Below, in pieces: positions 46,337 to 58,175 of a stretch of 64,000 nt of DNA. Source of the DNA: Eriocheir sinensis (Eukaryota > Arthropoda > Malacostraca > Decapoda > Varunidae). The position numbers and the translations under genes are program-made. Each line of letters opens with the position of its first letter. The stretch's first letter is position 1. The stretch is taken from assembly GCF_024679095.1 (NCBI RefSeq), contig NW_026111778.1, positions 208,501 through 272,500 of the forward strand, written 5' to 3'. The notes beneath the pieces are model-generated. The model was not told the origin of the DNA. It ran no database searches and saw nothing but the letters and a program-made list of their open reading frames with translations.

Positions 46337-48413
46337 TCCTCGTTCTTTCTCTACTCCTCACGCAAAAAAGCCTTGGTTTAATCACGCTTGTTCTCTTGCT
46401 GTCAATGATAGAGAGGTAGCTCACAAAAGGTACCAGAGCCTTCAAACTAATGCTAATTATGAACTTTACATTTCTGCCCGAAATCGTGCCAAATCTATTC
46501 TCCGACTAACCAAAAATTCTTTCATTAATAGAAAATGTCAAAACCTTGCTTTCTCTAACTCTTCCCGTGACTTCTGGCATCTAGCCAAAAACATCTCCAA
46601 CTTCACTTCTTCATCTTTCCCTCCACTCCTCAGTCCTGACGGCAACACTGCCGTCTCATCTATCTCTAAGGCTGAACTCTTCTCTCAAACTTTTTCTAAA
46701 AACTCCACTCTGGACGATTCTGGGCATATTCCTCCTACTCATCCCACCTCTGACTCCTTTATGCCTGTTATAAAGATTCTTCAAAATGACGTTTTCTATG
46801 CCCTCTCTGGCCTCAATCCTCAGAAGGCTTATGGACCTGATGGAGTGCCTCCTATTGTCCTTAAAAACTGTGCCTCCGTGCTGTCACCCTGCCTGGTCAA
46901 ACTCTTTCGCCTCTGCCTGTCAACATCTACCTTTCCTTCTTGCTGGAAGTATGCCTTCATCCAGCCTGTACCTAAGAAGGGTGACCGCTCCAATCCCTCA
47001 AACTACCGTCCTATTGCTTTACTTTCTTGTCTATCTAACGCTTTTGAATCAATCTCAACCGGAAGATTCAAAAGCCCCATTCCACTTCTGACCTTCTATA
47101 TGATCGCCAGTATGTGTTCCGCAATGGGCGTTATACTGGTGATCTACTAGACTTCTTAACTGACTCTTGGTCATCCTCTCTTAGCCGTTTCGGTGAAACC
47201 TTTGCTATTGCGCTAGGAATATCAAAAGCATTTGATAGGGTCTGGCACAGATCTATTCTTTCCAAACTACCCTCCAACGGTTTCTATCCTTCTCTCGGTA
47301 CCTTTATCTCCAGTTTTCTTTCTGACCGTTCTATCTATGCTGTGGTAGACGGTCACTGTTCTTCTCCTAAGCTTATCAACAGTAGTGTCCCGCAGGGCTC
47401 TGTCCTATCTCCCACTCTCTGTTGTTCATTGATAATCTTTCCAAAACGAACTGTCCTATCCATTCCTACGCCGATGATTCCACTCTGCATTATTCAACTT
47501 CTTTTAATAGAAGACCCACCCTTCAGGAACTTAACGACTCAAGGCTGGAGACTGCAGAACGCTTAGCCTCAGACCTTACTATTATTTCCGATTGGGGCAA
47601 GAAGAACCTGGTGTCCTTCAACGCCTCAAAAACAGGTTCTCCACCTATCTACTCGACACAATCTTCCAAACAACTATCCCCTATTCTTTGACAACACCCA
47701 GCTATCACCTTCCTCAACACTAAACATTCTCGGTCTATCCTTAACTCAAAATCTCAACTGGAAACTTCATATCTCATCTCTTACTAAATCAGCTTCCTCG
47801 AGGCTGGGCGTTTTGTACCGTCTCCGCCAGTTCTTCTCCCCTGCACAGTTGCTGTCCATATACAGGGGCCTTGTCCGCCCTCGTATGGAGTATGCATCTC
47901 ACACAGCTCTTCTGGACAGAGTGGAGGCTAAGGCTCTTCGTCTCATCAGCTCTCCTCCTCATACTGATAGTCTGCGACCTCTTAAATTCCGCCGCAATGT
48001 TGCCTCTCTTTCTATCTTCTATCGATATTTCCACGCTGACTGCTCTGCTGAACTTGCTAACTGCATGCCTCCCCCTCCCAGCCCCGCTGCACTCGACTTT
48101 CTACTCATGCTCATCCCTATACTGTCCAAACCCCTTATGCAAGAGTTAACCAGCATCTTCACTCTTTCATCCCTCACGCTGGTAAACTCTGGAACAATCT
48201 TCCTTCATCTGTATTTCCTCCTGCCTACGACTTAAACTCTTTCAAGAGGAGGGTATCAGGACACCTCTCCTCCCGAAACTGACCTATCTTTCGGCCACCT
48301 CTTTGGATTCTTTTTAGGAGCAGTGAGTAGCGGGCTTTTTTTTTATTAATGTTTGCTTTAGTGTGCCCTTGAACTGTCTCCTTTGCTGTAAAAAAAAAAA
48401 AAAAAAAAAAAAA
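46337..48413 (+). mobile_element. 5'-truncated non-LTR retrotransposon (LINE), Jockey-superfamily-like, inserted in the satellite
   Basis: GC-richer sequence replaces the satellite abruptly at 46,337 and ends in a pure A-tail (48,390-48,414), after which satellite resumes in register. No endonuclease domain is present, so the copy is 5'-truncated within ORF2, as expected of target-primed reverse transcription. The word acat flanks both sides and may be the visible part of a target-site duplication; the rest cannot be separated from the A-tail. The 3' UTR (48,282-48,389) ends gcccttgaactgtctccttt followed by gctgtA(n). Three further 3' fragments of this family lie at 58,131, 58,783 and 63,541. 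The clade is not resolved by eye. Confidence 0.93.
46338..48281 (+). pseudogene. Reverse transcriptase ORF2 remnant of the LINE, frameshifted
   Basis: The first frame runs from 46,338 to 47,150 and includes the pre-RT region, the fingers motif GPDGVPPIVLKNC, and WKYAFIQPVPKKG followed by SNYRPIALLSCLSNAFES. The frame then changes (a segment is lost near 47,070-47,110). It continues in another frame with QYVFRNGRYTGDLLDFLTD, ISKAFDRVWH and VPQGSVLSPTL, shifts again near 47,420 to the frame with SYADDSTLHYS, and again near 47,680. The C-terminal part, with RLRQFFSPAQLLSIYRGLVR, then HSFIPHAGKLWNNLPSSVF and [13 protein letters not shown], ends at TGA 48,279-48,281. Motif A reads LGISKAFD where LDISKAFD is expected, so a catalytic aspartate is lost as well. 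It is a dead copy. Confidence 0.92.
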
Positions 48414-50124
48414 ACATACAAAACAATGTAAATTTGTTTCAAAATATATATACGTATACACATAAAATAACGTAGATTTCTATAAAAATATATATACAAA
48501 ATACACAAAATGAAGTAAATACGTATAAAAAAATGTATACAAAATACACATAAAATAATGTAAATTCGTATAAAAAAAAATAAAAAAAATACCAATAAAA
48601 GAATGTGTATTTGTATAAATATAAATATACGAAATACACATAAAATAACTTAAATTTATATAAAACCATATACAAAAATACACAGAAGTAATTAAATTTG
48701 TATGAAAATAGATATACAAAATAAGGTAAACTCGTATCAAATTCAAAAAACAAAATTCAGATAAAAGAACGTATATTTGTAGAAAAATAAATATAAAAAA
48801 TACACATAAAATAACGAAAATTTATATGAAAATATATACAAAAATAAACAAAAATAATTTCAATTTGTATGAAAATAGATATACAAAATACACATATAAT
48901 TAGTTAAATTTGTCTTTAAATACATGTACAAAATACACATAAAATAATGTAAATTTGTAAGAAATTAAAACAAATACACATAAAATAACGTACATTTGTA
49001 TAAAATATATATAAAAAAATACACATAGAATAATGTAAAATCGTATCAAAATAAATACACAGAATATCAATAAAATAACGTAAATTTGTATGAAAATAAA
49101 GGTGCAAAAAACCCATAAAATTAAGCATATTTTTATAAAAAATATATATACAAAAATACACATTAAATAATTAAATTTGTATTAAAAGTAATATACAAAA
49201 TGCACATACAATAAGGTAATTATTTTTTTAAAATATGCAAAATACACATAAGACAATGTAAATTTGTTTCAAAATATATATACGAATACACATAAAATAA
49301 TGTAGATTTCTATAGAAATATATATACAAAATGCACTTGAGATGCTGTAAATACGTATAAAAATATATATACAAAATAGACATTAAATAATGTAAATTCG
49401 TGTCAAAATAAATAAACAAAATATCAATAAAAGAATGTGTATTTGTATGAAAATATATAAACAAATACACATAAAATAACGTAAATTTGAATAAAATATA
49501 TATACAAAATATACATTAAATAATGTAAATATGTATAAAAATATATATAAAAAATACACATAGAATAATGTTAAATAATATCAAAATAAATAAAGAGAAT
49601 ATCAATTAAATATTGTAAATTTGTATGAAAAAAAAGATGCAAAATACCCATATAATAACGCATATTTGCATAAAAATATATATACAAAAATACACATGAA
49701 ATAATTAAATTTATAATGAAATAAATATACTATAAAGTAAATTTGTATTGAAATAGATATGTAAAATACACATCAATAATGTAAATTTGTATCAAAATAT
49801 ATATACGAATACACGTAAAATAGAGTAAATTTCTATGAAAATATACATACAAAATACACATAAACTTATGTAAATAGTAAAAAATATATATACCAAATAC
49901 ACCTAAAATAATGTAAATTCGTATCAAAATAAATAAACAAAATTCCGATGAAAGAACGTATAATTGTAGGAAAATAAATATACAAAATATACATAAAATA
50001 ACGAAAATTTGTATAAAAATTTATACAAAAAAAAAATTCAATTTGTTTGAAAATAGATATACAAAATACACATATAATTAGTTAAATTTGTCTTTAAATA
50101 CATGTACAAAATACATATAAAATA
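48414..50124 (-). repeat. Satellite block 26 continued after the LINE
   Basis: Resumes with acatacaaaacaatgtaaat, continuous with the monomer cut at 46,336. Paralogous to about 3,783-5,568, with shared variants such as aaggtaaactcgtatcaaat and taaaagaacgtatatttgta. Confidence 0.88.
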
Positions 50125-51107
50125 ATGTAAATTTTTATGTGCATTTTTGTACATATATTTTTATAGAAACTTAAATCGTTATTTTATGTGTATATTGTAT
50201 ATGTTTTCTCATACAAATTTACATTATTTAATTAGTTTTTTGTTTATTTATTTTGATACGAATGATTTGATTATTTATGTATTTTGTAAATATTTTTTTA
50301 TAAGTATTTACATTACTTAATGTGTATTTTGTTTATATATTTTTTTACAAACTTACGTTATGATATGTGTATTTGTTAAAAATATTTTGAAACGAATTTA
50401 CTTTATTTTATGTATTTTGTATATATATTTCAATTCAAATTTAGCTTATTTTGTGTGTATTTTGCATATATATTTTCATACAAATTTAATTACTTCTGTG
50501 TATTTTTGTATATAGTTTTATACAAATTTACGTTATTTTATGTGCATTTTGTATATTTATTTTTATACAAATACACATTCTCTTTTTGGTATTTTTTTTA
50601 TTTATATTTATACGAATTTACATTATTTTATGTGTATTTTGTATACATTTTTTATTCGTACTTACTTAATTTTATTTGTATTTTGTATATATATATATTT
50701 ATAGAAATCTACGTTATTTTATGTGTATTCGTATATATATTTTGAAACAAATTTACATTATTTTATATTTATTTTGCATATGTATTTCAATACATTCATA
50801 CAAATGTACATTATTTTATTAATATTCTGTGTATATATTTTGATACGATTTTATATTATACAATTTGTAATTTGTATATTTTTTTATACATATTTTCATT
50901 ATTTAATGTGTATTTTTTTTATATATATTTTATACAAATTAACGTTATTTTAAGTATATTTGTTTATATAATTTCATTCAAATTTACATTATTTTAAGTG
51001 TATTTTCTATATGTATTTCAATACAAATTTACCTAATTTTATGTGTATTTTGTATATTTATTTTCATACAAATTTAAATTAATTTTGTGTTTTTTGTATA
51101 TACATAT
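50125..51107 (+). repeat. Satellite block 27, T-rich; paralogue of block 3
   Basis: Both boundary junctions match those of 5,569-6,793. It lacks the ~170 bp (TA)n tract of that copy and has a deletion of roughly 125 bp near 50,795 (tatttcaatacattcataca). Confidence 0.85.
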
Positions 51108-51216
51108 AGAGTAAATTTCTATGAAAATATATATTCAAAATACATAAAATTATGTAAATAAGTATAAATATATATATCAAATACACCTAAAAATGAAAAT
51201 TTGTATCAAATAAATT
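51108..51216 (-). repeat. Satellite block 28, short inverted segment
   Basis: About 110 bp after the shared catatagagtaaattt junction. It is truncated compared with 6,794-7,301 and flips back where tgtatcaaataaa meets ttttatacatatttac. Confidence 0.75.
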
Positions 51217-51492
<276 letters not shown>

Positions 51493-51847
51493 AATTAGGT
51501 AAATTTATATTGAAATAGATATGCATATAACATATAAAACACTGTACATTTGTTTTAATATATATATACTACTACACATATAATAACGTAGATTTCTATA
51601 AATATATACAAAATACACATAAAATGAAGTAAATACGTATAAGAAAATGTAACAAATACATAAAATAATGTAAATTCATATCAAATAAATAAACAAAATA
51701 CCATTAAAAATGTGAATTTGTATAAAATAAATATACAAAATACATAAAATATCGTAAATTATATAATACTATATACAAAAATACACAAAAGTAGTTAAAT
51801 TTGTATGAAAATAGATATACAAAATACACATAAAATAAACTAAATTT
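51493..51847 (-). repeat. Satellite block 30, inverted, degenerate
   Basis: A-rich orientation with many small indels relative to the family consensus (for example caaatacataaaataatg), more decayed than blocks further left. Confidence 0.75.
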
Positions 51848-52000
51848 GTGTATTTTGTATATACTATATCAATTTACGTTATTTATGTGTATATTTATAT
51901 ATACACATTCTTTATTAGTATTTTGTTTATTTATTAATACAGTTTACATTTATTTCCTATTAATTTACATTTTATACGTATTTACATTTTATGTATTTTA
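51848..52000 (+). repeat. Satellite block 31, T-rich, strongly degenerate
   Basis: Shortened monomers (acacattctttattagtatt, tttatacgtatttacatttt) fade out just before the SINE. Confidence 0.7.
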
Positions 52001-52017
52001 ACTGATAACCGAAGTGA

Positions 52018-52069
52018 TAGCGTACTGGACCCACATTCGCCGCGTGATGGACGACGCGGGTTCGAATCA
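52018..52069 (+). promoter_or_regulatory. Internal Pol III promoter (box A and box B) of the SINE
   Basis: Box A TAGCGTACTGG (52,018-52,028) and box B GGTTCGAATCA (52,059-52,069) match the tRNA consensus motifs TRGCNNAGYGG and GGTTCGANNCC, each with a single difference. Box position and spacing suit a type 2 internal promoter. Whether it is active cannot be seen. Confidence 0.75.
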
Positions 52070-52247
52070 CGCTACCACTCAGATTTTCGGTCACCGCCGA
52101 GTGGCTTAAAACTACCCACATGCTGTCCTGAACACCCATCAACCCGGACTCTAGAAGCCGTCAAGCGAATCAAGTACAGGTTCCAGGGGCAGCATGAGCA
52201 AATACAGATGGCAGCCCACTATAAACACTCGCCTGCCAGAACAGGCT

Positions 52248-52319
52248 GGGCCGACCATCAGGCCCCACCTGGAAAGAAGCCTTGGGCCGACCATCAGGCC
52301 CCACCGGAAAGATGCCTAC
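52248..52319 (+). repeat. 36 bp tandem duplication in the SINE body
   Basis: A 22 bp perfect direct repeat containing ccgaccatcaggccccacc starts at 52,248 and again at 52,284. The flanking ggaaagaagcct and ggaaagatgcct extend it to a ~36 bp tandem duplication. Confidence 0.9.
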
Positions 52320-52344
52320 CAGCGCAATAGGCAACAACGTAAAA

Positions 52345-52447
<103 letters not shown>

Positions 52448-52790
52448 TTATAAAATATGCGTTATTTTATGTGTATTCGTATATATATTTTGAAACAAAT
52501 TTACATTGTTTTATATGTATTTTGCATATCTATTTCAATACAAATTTACCTTATTGTGTGTGCATTTCGTATATTTATTTTAATACAAATTCAAATATTT
52601 TATGTGTGTTTTGGTATATATATATTTTTAAAAAATGCGCTATTTTTGGGGTATTTTGCATCTTATTTTTCATACAAATTTACATTATTTTATTAATATT
52701 CTGTTTATTTATTTGATACGATATTACATTATTCTATTTGTGTTTTGTATGTATTTTTGTGTACATAATTACATTATTTAATGTGTATTT

Positions 52791-52987
<197 letters not shown>

Positions 52988-54102
52988 TACGTTAATTCAA
53001 GTGTATTTGTATATATATTTTAATTCAAATTTACACTATTTGATGTGTATTTTGTAAATGTATTTAAATATATTGTTTACATATTTTCATATAGATTTAC
53101 ATTATTTTATGAGTGTTTTGTATATGTATTTCAATCCAAATTTGCCTAATTTTATGTGTATTTTGCCTATCTATTTTCAAACAAATTTAAATTATTTTTG
53201 CGTATTTTTGTATAAATTTTTATACAAATTTTAGTTATTTTATTTGTATTTTGTATATATATTTTTCTACATATATACATTTTATTATTGCAATTTTGTT
53301 TATTTATTTTGATACGAATTTCCATTACTTTATGTGTATTTCTTATATATATGTTTCTACTTATTTACATTATTTTATGTGTATTTTGGATATATATTTT
53401 CATGAAAATTTACGTTATTTTATTGTGTGCTCTCGTATATATTTTGATACAGATTTTATACAAATTCATGTTATTTTATGTGTATTTGAATACATATTTT
53501 CATACAAATTTAAATTATTTTATGTGTATTTTTACATATATTTCATTACAAATTTACCTTATTTTATGTTTGTTTCATATATTACTTTCATGCAATTTTA
53601 AATTATTTAATGTGTATATTTGTATTTGTATTTAGGTTATTTTATCTGTATTTTCTATATACATTTTCATCCAAAACTACATTATTTTATTGGTATTTTG
53701 TTAATTTAATTCGATACGATTTTAGATTATTTCAAAGGTATTTTTTATACATTTTTTTGTACGCATTTACATTATTTAATGTGTGTTTTGTATATATATT
53801 TTGATGCAAATTTACTTTATTTGATGTGCATTTTTGTACATATATTTTTTTTAAAGAAATTAGCGTTATTTTATATGTATTTTGTATATGTTTTCTCATA
53901 CAAATTTACATTATATTATTTTTATTTTGTTTATTTATTTTGATACGAATTACATGATTATATGTATTTTGTATATATTTTTTATACGTATTTACATTAT
54001 TTAATGTGTATTTTGTTTATGTGATTTTATTCAAATTTACGTTATTATATGTGTATTTGTATAAATATTTTGATACAAATTTACATTATTTGATGTAATT
54101 TG

Positions 54103-54231
<129 letters not shown>

Positions 54232-54892
54232 CAATTCAAATTTAGTTTATTTTATGTGTATTTTGGGTATCTATTTTCATACAAATTTAACTACTTTTGT
54301 GTATTTTTGTAAATAGTTTTATATAAATTTACGATATTTTATGTGTATTTTGTATATTTATTTTATACAAATACATTTTTTTTAATTATTTTGTTTATTT
54401 ATTTTGATAATTTACATTATTTTATGTGTATTTTGTGTACATTTTTTTATACGTATTTACCTCATTTTATGTGTATTCTGTATATATATTTTTATAGAAA
54501 TCTACGTTATTTTATGTGTATTCGTATATATATATATATATTTTGAAACAAATTTTACATTGTTTTATATGTATTTTGCATATCAATATAAATTTACCTT
54601 ATTGTATGTGCATTTTGTATATTTATTTTAATACAAATTTTAATTTTTTATGTCTTTTGGTATATATATTAAAAAAAAATGCGTTATTTTATGGATATTT
54701 TGCTCCTTTATTTTCATACAAATTTACATTATTTTATTAATATTCTGTGTATTTATTTTGTTACGATTTTACATTATTCTATTTGGGTTTTGTATATATT
54801 TTTTTATACATATTTACATTACTTAATGTGTATTTTGTATATATATTTGATACAAATTTTTGTATATATATTTTATACAAATTTTTTAGTAT

Positions 54893-55665
54893 AGGCGAGG
54901 GGGGGAGGAGTAATGGGAGCAATGGGAGGAGTAATGGGAGGGGACATCTAGCTCATAATATAACCAGGCAGCTTAGAAGTATTTCTAGAGGAGTAACAGA
55001 GGACGGGCTAAGAATCTTCTATTCTAACAGCAGGAGCCTCAGAAACAAGATAGACTTACTAAGGGGTGAAGCTTGTTCAGAAAATTTTGACATAATAGCG
55101 ATCACTGAGACATGGATAGACACTGCTAATATAAATTTTAGATCAGAATTTGAAATAACGGGCTATCAGATGTTTCACAAAGACAGAAGGGGCAGAAAGG
55201 GAGGTGGAGTTGCGCTATATGTTAAAGACTCACTTAAATGTTTAGTTAACAACTCAGTCAAAACTAACATGGATTCAGAATCAGTTTGGGTGGACGTTTA
55301 CAAAGGGAAAGAAAAACTAACTCTAGGAGTTATATACAGGCCACCCAACCTTAACAGGCAGGACACAGTATATTACTACAGGAGATTGGCAGGGGCAGGT
55401 ATGAGTAGAAATGTCTGCGTAATGGGGGACTTTAATTATATTAATATAGACTGGGAAGATCTAATTGGGTGACCTGAAGCCGAGGACTTTCTTGAAGTTA
55501 TACAAGATAATTTCTAAGCAGGTAGTTACTGAGCCTACAGAGGAGATAACATATTAGACTTAGTCTAACCAATAATGGGAACTTGCTACGTGAGTTGGAG
55601 GTGGGCGAGAGTTAGGAAATAGTGATCACAGAACGGTTCGTTTTAGCTTAGACTGGGCGGTAACC
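54893..55665 (+). pseudogene. Endonuclease domain remnant of the CR1-like ORF2
   Basis: An open stretch to 55,471 encodes LRIFYSNSRSLRNKIDLL, then the catalytic ITETW, a GYQMFHKDRRGRKGGGVALY segment, LGVIYRPP and VMGDFNY. All are landmarks of the LINE APE-type endonuclease (nicking of target DNA). The stretch ends at a TGA at 55,470-55,472 just after WEDLIG. Further stops follow, but the last endonuclease motif, GNSDHRTVRFSLDW, is still readable near 55,614. Satellite sequence upstream happens to be open in the same frame, so no true start codon is visible. Confidence 0.9.
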
Positions 55666-56056
55666 CATGAACCAAACCCAGTGTTAGTGCCAGATTTTAG
55701 AAGAGCAAACTACGAGGGGCTTCGAAGACATCTTGAAGGGTAAACTGGGATAATTTAGGGATTCATGAGGGCCAGAACTGCGGATTGAGAGCCAGGAGAA
55801 CCAGGTAGAAATGTCTTACAATAATTTAGTTAGAGTAATAGTAGAGGGCAAGAACAGCATATACCACAGCGAACACTTAGAAAAAACAATGATCCTAAGT
55901 GGATGACTCGTGGACTAAAACACGAGATTGGGTTAAAGAGAATTTATCAGAAAATGAGAATGGGAAACACATCTCAGGGGCCGGTACGTCGAACTATCTA
56001 GATTAGTTAAGAAAAACACCAGGATAGCAAAAAGAACTATGAGATCAAAGTAGCAA

Positions 56057-57146
56057 ATGAGGCGAAAAGTAATCCTAAGGGCTTCTTTCAGATGTAGAAC
56101 AAAAACACGTGAGAAAATTGGACCGCTGAAAACAAACACAGGGGAGCTAATAGAAAATTACGAAAATATGAGCACATTGTTGAACGACTACTTCCTTTCA
56201 GTATTCACACAGGAGGATCGAACGACTATACCGGAAAGAGTTCAGGTGTACGAGGCGGGGATGGCGATAAATTGAGGGATATAATCATTACCAGGCACGT
56301 AGTTCCGGATGAGATAGATAAGCTGAAGAAGAACAAGTCGCCAGGTCTGACGGGATATTTCCGAGGGTATTAAAGCAGTTATGTGATATAATCAGTGAAC
56401 CAATAACCTACATCTATAAGATGTCGGTAAATACAACTATGTGCCGAGCCTATGGAAAGTAGCTAATGTGACGCCGATTTTTAAAAAGGAGACAGGTCAG
56501 TTGCTTCAAACTATCGCCCAATTAGCTTAACAACTGGAATACGGAAGATGATGGAGTCCATAATATCCAGCAACAAACTGGAGCAATTAGAGAAACAAAG
56601 ATTAATTAACCACACGCAGCATGGTGTCACAAAAGGTAGGTCATTTCTCAACAATCTCTTGTCCTTCTACAATAAAGTATTTTAGGCTGTTGACAGAGAT
56701 GAAAATTATGATTTAATATATATTGATTTTAGTAAAGAGTTTGACAAATTTACTCACCAACGACTGTTGCAAATTACAGGCTCACGGAGTAGAGGGTCAA
56801 GTTTTGAACTGGGTCAAGGCGTGGCTTAGCAATAGGAAGCAAAAGAGTGCAAATCAATGGTAAAAAGATCTGACTGGGGATGTGTTACAGTGGGGTCCCT
56901 ACAAGGTTCAGTATTAGGGTCCACTTTTGTTTATTATTTATATCAATGACTTAGACACAGGAATTAGTAGTGATGTTAGTAAATTTGCAGATGATACCAA
57001 GATCGGTAGAGTAATTGAGTCGGATCAGGACGCTAGTATTCTCCAAGGTGAACTCAACAGATTATATGACTGGGCAGATAAATGGCAGATGGAGTTCAAT
57101 GTAGGGAAGTGCAGTATTCTGAGTGTGGTAGGAACAACCCTCACAT
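56057..57146 (+). pseudogene. Reverse transcriptase domain remnant of the CR1-like ORF2
   Basis: Shifting frames contain the pre-RT segment IGPLKTNTGELIENYENM and LLNDYFLSVFTQED. They also contain KLKKNKSPG, ANVTPIFKKE, a SNYRPISLTTG segment, HGVTKGRSFLNNLLSF, motif A LIYIDFSKEFDK (56,718-56,750 region), and motif C FADDTK at 56,982-56,999 followed by WADKWQMEFNVGKCSIL. The catalytic aspartates in motifs A and C are still present. However, at least four frame changes and several stops (for example before motif A and at about 56,829) make it non-functional. Confidence 0.88.
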
Positions 57147-57354
57147 AACTATTGCTTAAATGACACTCTCATAAGTAGGTCTGGGTGCGAGAGGGATTTA
57201 GGGGTCTTAGTGAGCTCTGATCTCCGTCCAAGGGCACAATGCATTCAAGCTAGAAATCAGGCTAATAGGGTGCTGGGATTTATTTCAAGGAGCGTAAGCA
57301 ACAGAAGCCCGGAAGTCTTCCTCAAACTATATTTAGCATTAGTTAGACCTCATC

Positions 57355-57795
57355 TTGACTATGCAGTTCAGTTCTGAATCACCCTACTATATAAAGGATA
57401 TCAAAATGTTAGAATCGGTGCAGAGGAGGATGACTAAGATGATTCAGGGGTTGATAAACTTGCCATACGAGGAAAGACTCAAACAGTTAAACTTGCATTC
57501 TCTAGAAAGGCGAAGGGTGCGTGGAGACATGATCGAGGTTTATAAATGGATGAAGGGCTTTAATAAGGGAGACATTCATAAGGTTTTGTTGGTAAGAGAA
57601 CCGGGTAGGACACGAAGTAACGGGTTTAAACTGGATAAATTCAGATTCAACAGGGACATAGGCAAAAATTGGTTTACTAACAGGGTGGTGGATGAGTGGA
57701 ATAGGCTTAGCAGTCATGTGGTGAGTGCCAATACAATTGTCACATTCAAAAATAGACTAGATAAATTCATGGACAGCGATATTAGGTGGGGTTAG
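57355..57795 (+). pseudogene. C-terminal part of the CR1-like ORF2, still open
   Basis: A 146-residue frame includes the segments MLESVQRRMTKMIQGLINLP, YEERLKQLNLHSLERRRVRG, DMIEVYKWMKGFN and WFTNRVVDEWNRLSSHVV, then FKNRLDKFMDS before TAG. This is the conserved tail after the RT thumb in CR1/L2-type elements (role in RNA binding inferred from the family). The ATG is internal; the reading frame upstream is broken. Confidence 0.88.
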
Positions 57796-57863
57796 ATACA
57801 CGGGAGCTTAGGGTCAAAGGAGCTGCCTCGTACAGGTCTACCGGCCTCTTGCAGACTCCTGCG

Positions 57864-57887
57864 TTCTTATGTTCTTATGTTCTTATA
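57864..57887 (+). repeat. 3'-terminal TTCTTATG octamer repeats of the CR1-like element
   Basis: Three consecutive TTCTTATG-type units (the last one cut to ttcttat) end the element, in place of a poly(A) tail. Confidence 0.85.
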
Positions 57888-58024
57888 TAGATATATTCAC
57901 AGTGAAATAGACACTCACAGTGAAATAGTTATATTCACATTGAAATAAACACTCACACTGAAATAGATATATTCACTGTGAAATAAACACTCACAATAAA
58001 ATAAATACTCACAGTGAAATATAT
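57888..58024. repeat. 19 bp minisatellite, patch 1 (TTCACAGTGAA type)
   Basis: About seven imperfect units alternate between tattcacagtgaaataaac and actcacagtgaaatagaca. A related, larger patch lies at 62,897-63,415. Each full unit has the dyad TTCAC-N-GTGAA. The patch directly abuts the CR1-like 3' end. Confidence 0.88.
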
Positions 58025-58055
58025 ATATTTATATATACATATATATATAGATATC

Positions 58056-58130
<75 letters not shown>
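58025..58130. repeat. (TA)n tract, imperfect then pure
   Basis: Impure tatata with acat, gata and ccaaa interruptions to 58,060, then 70 bp of pure TA, ending at the T run of an inverted LINE tail. Confidence 0.93.
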
Positions 58131-58133
<3 letters not shown>

Positions 58134-58175
58134 TTTACAACAAAGGAGGCAGCTCAAGGGCACACACCCAGGGTA
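58131..58175 (-). mobile_element. 3' terminal fragment of the 46.3 kb LINE family
   Basis: ttttttacaacaaaggaggc and agctcaagggcacacaccca are the reverse complement of the LINE 3' end (gtgtgcccttgaactgtctc followed by ctttgctgtA(n)). Only ~45 bp can be recognised. It shares caacaaaggaggcagctcaa with the copy at 63,550, so those two are the closer relatives. Confidence 0.82.

Larger units (their letters stand above)
54891..57887 (+). mobile_element. CR1-like non-LTR retrotransposon, degenerate
   Basis: About 3.0 kb with an apurinic-type endonuclease region, a reverse transcriptase region and a C-terminal region in order on the plus strand, all broken by frameshifts and stops. The 3' end is gcgttcttatgttcttatgt followed by tcttat, a tandem 8 bp repeat with no poly(A); short 8 bp terminal repeats are typical of CR1-clade elements. 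No ORF1 is visible, so the copy is probably 5'-truncated. The 5' edge is G-rich (54,899-54,943). It sits exactly at the right end of the satellite array. Confidence 0.9.

Noticed and set aside
52018..52075. A functional tRNA gene
   Set aside because: Only the promoter boxes and T-arm are convincing. The acceptor and anticodon arms do not fold into a clean cloverleaf by eye, and the sequence continues into a SINE body with a 3' A run.
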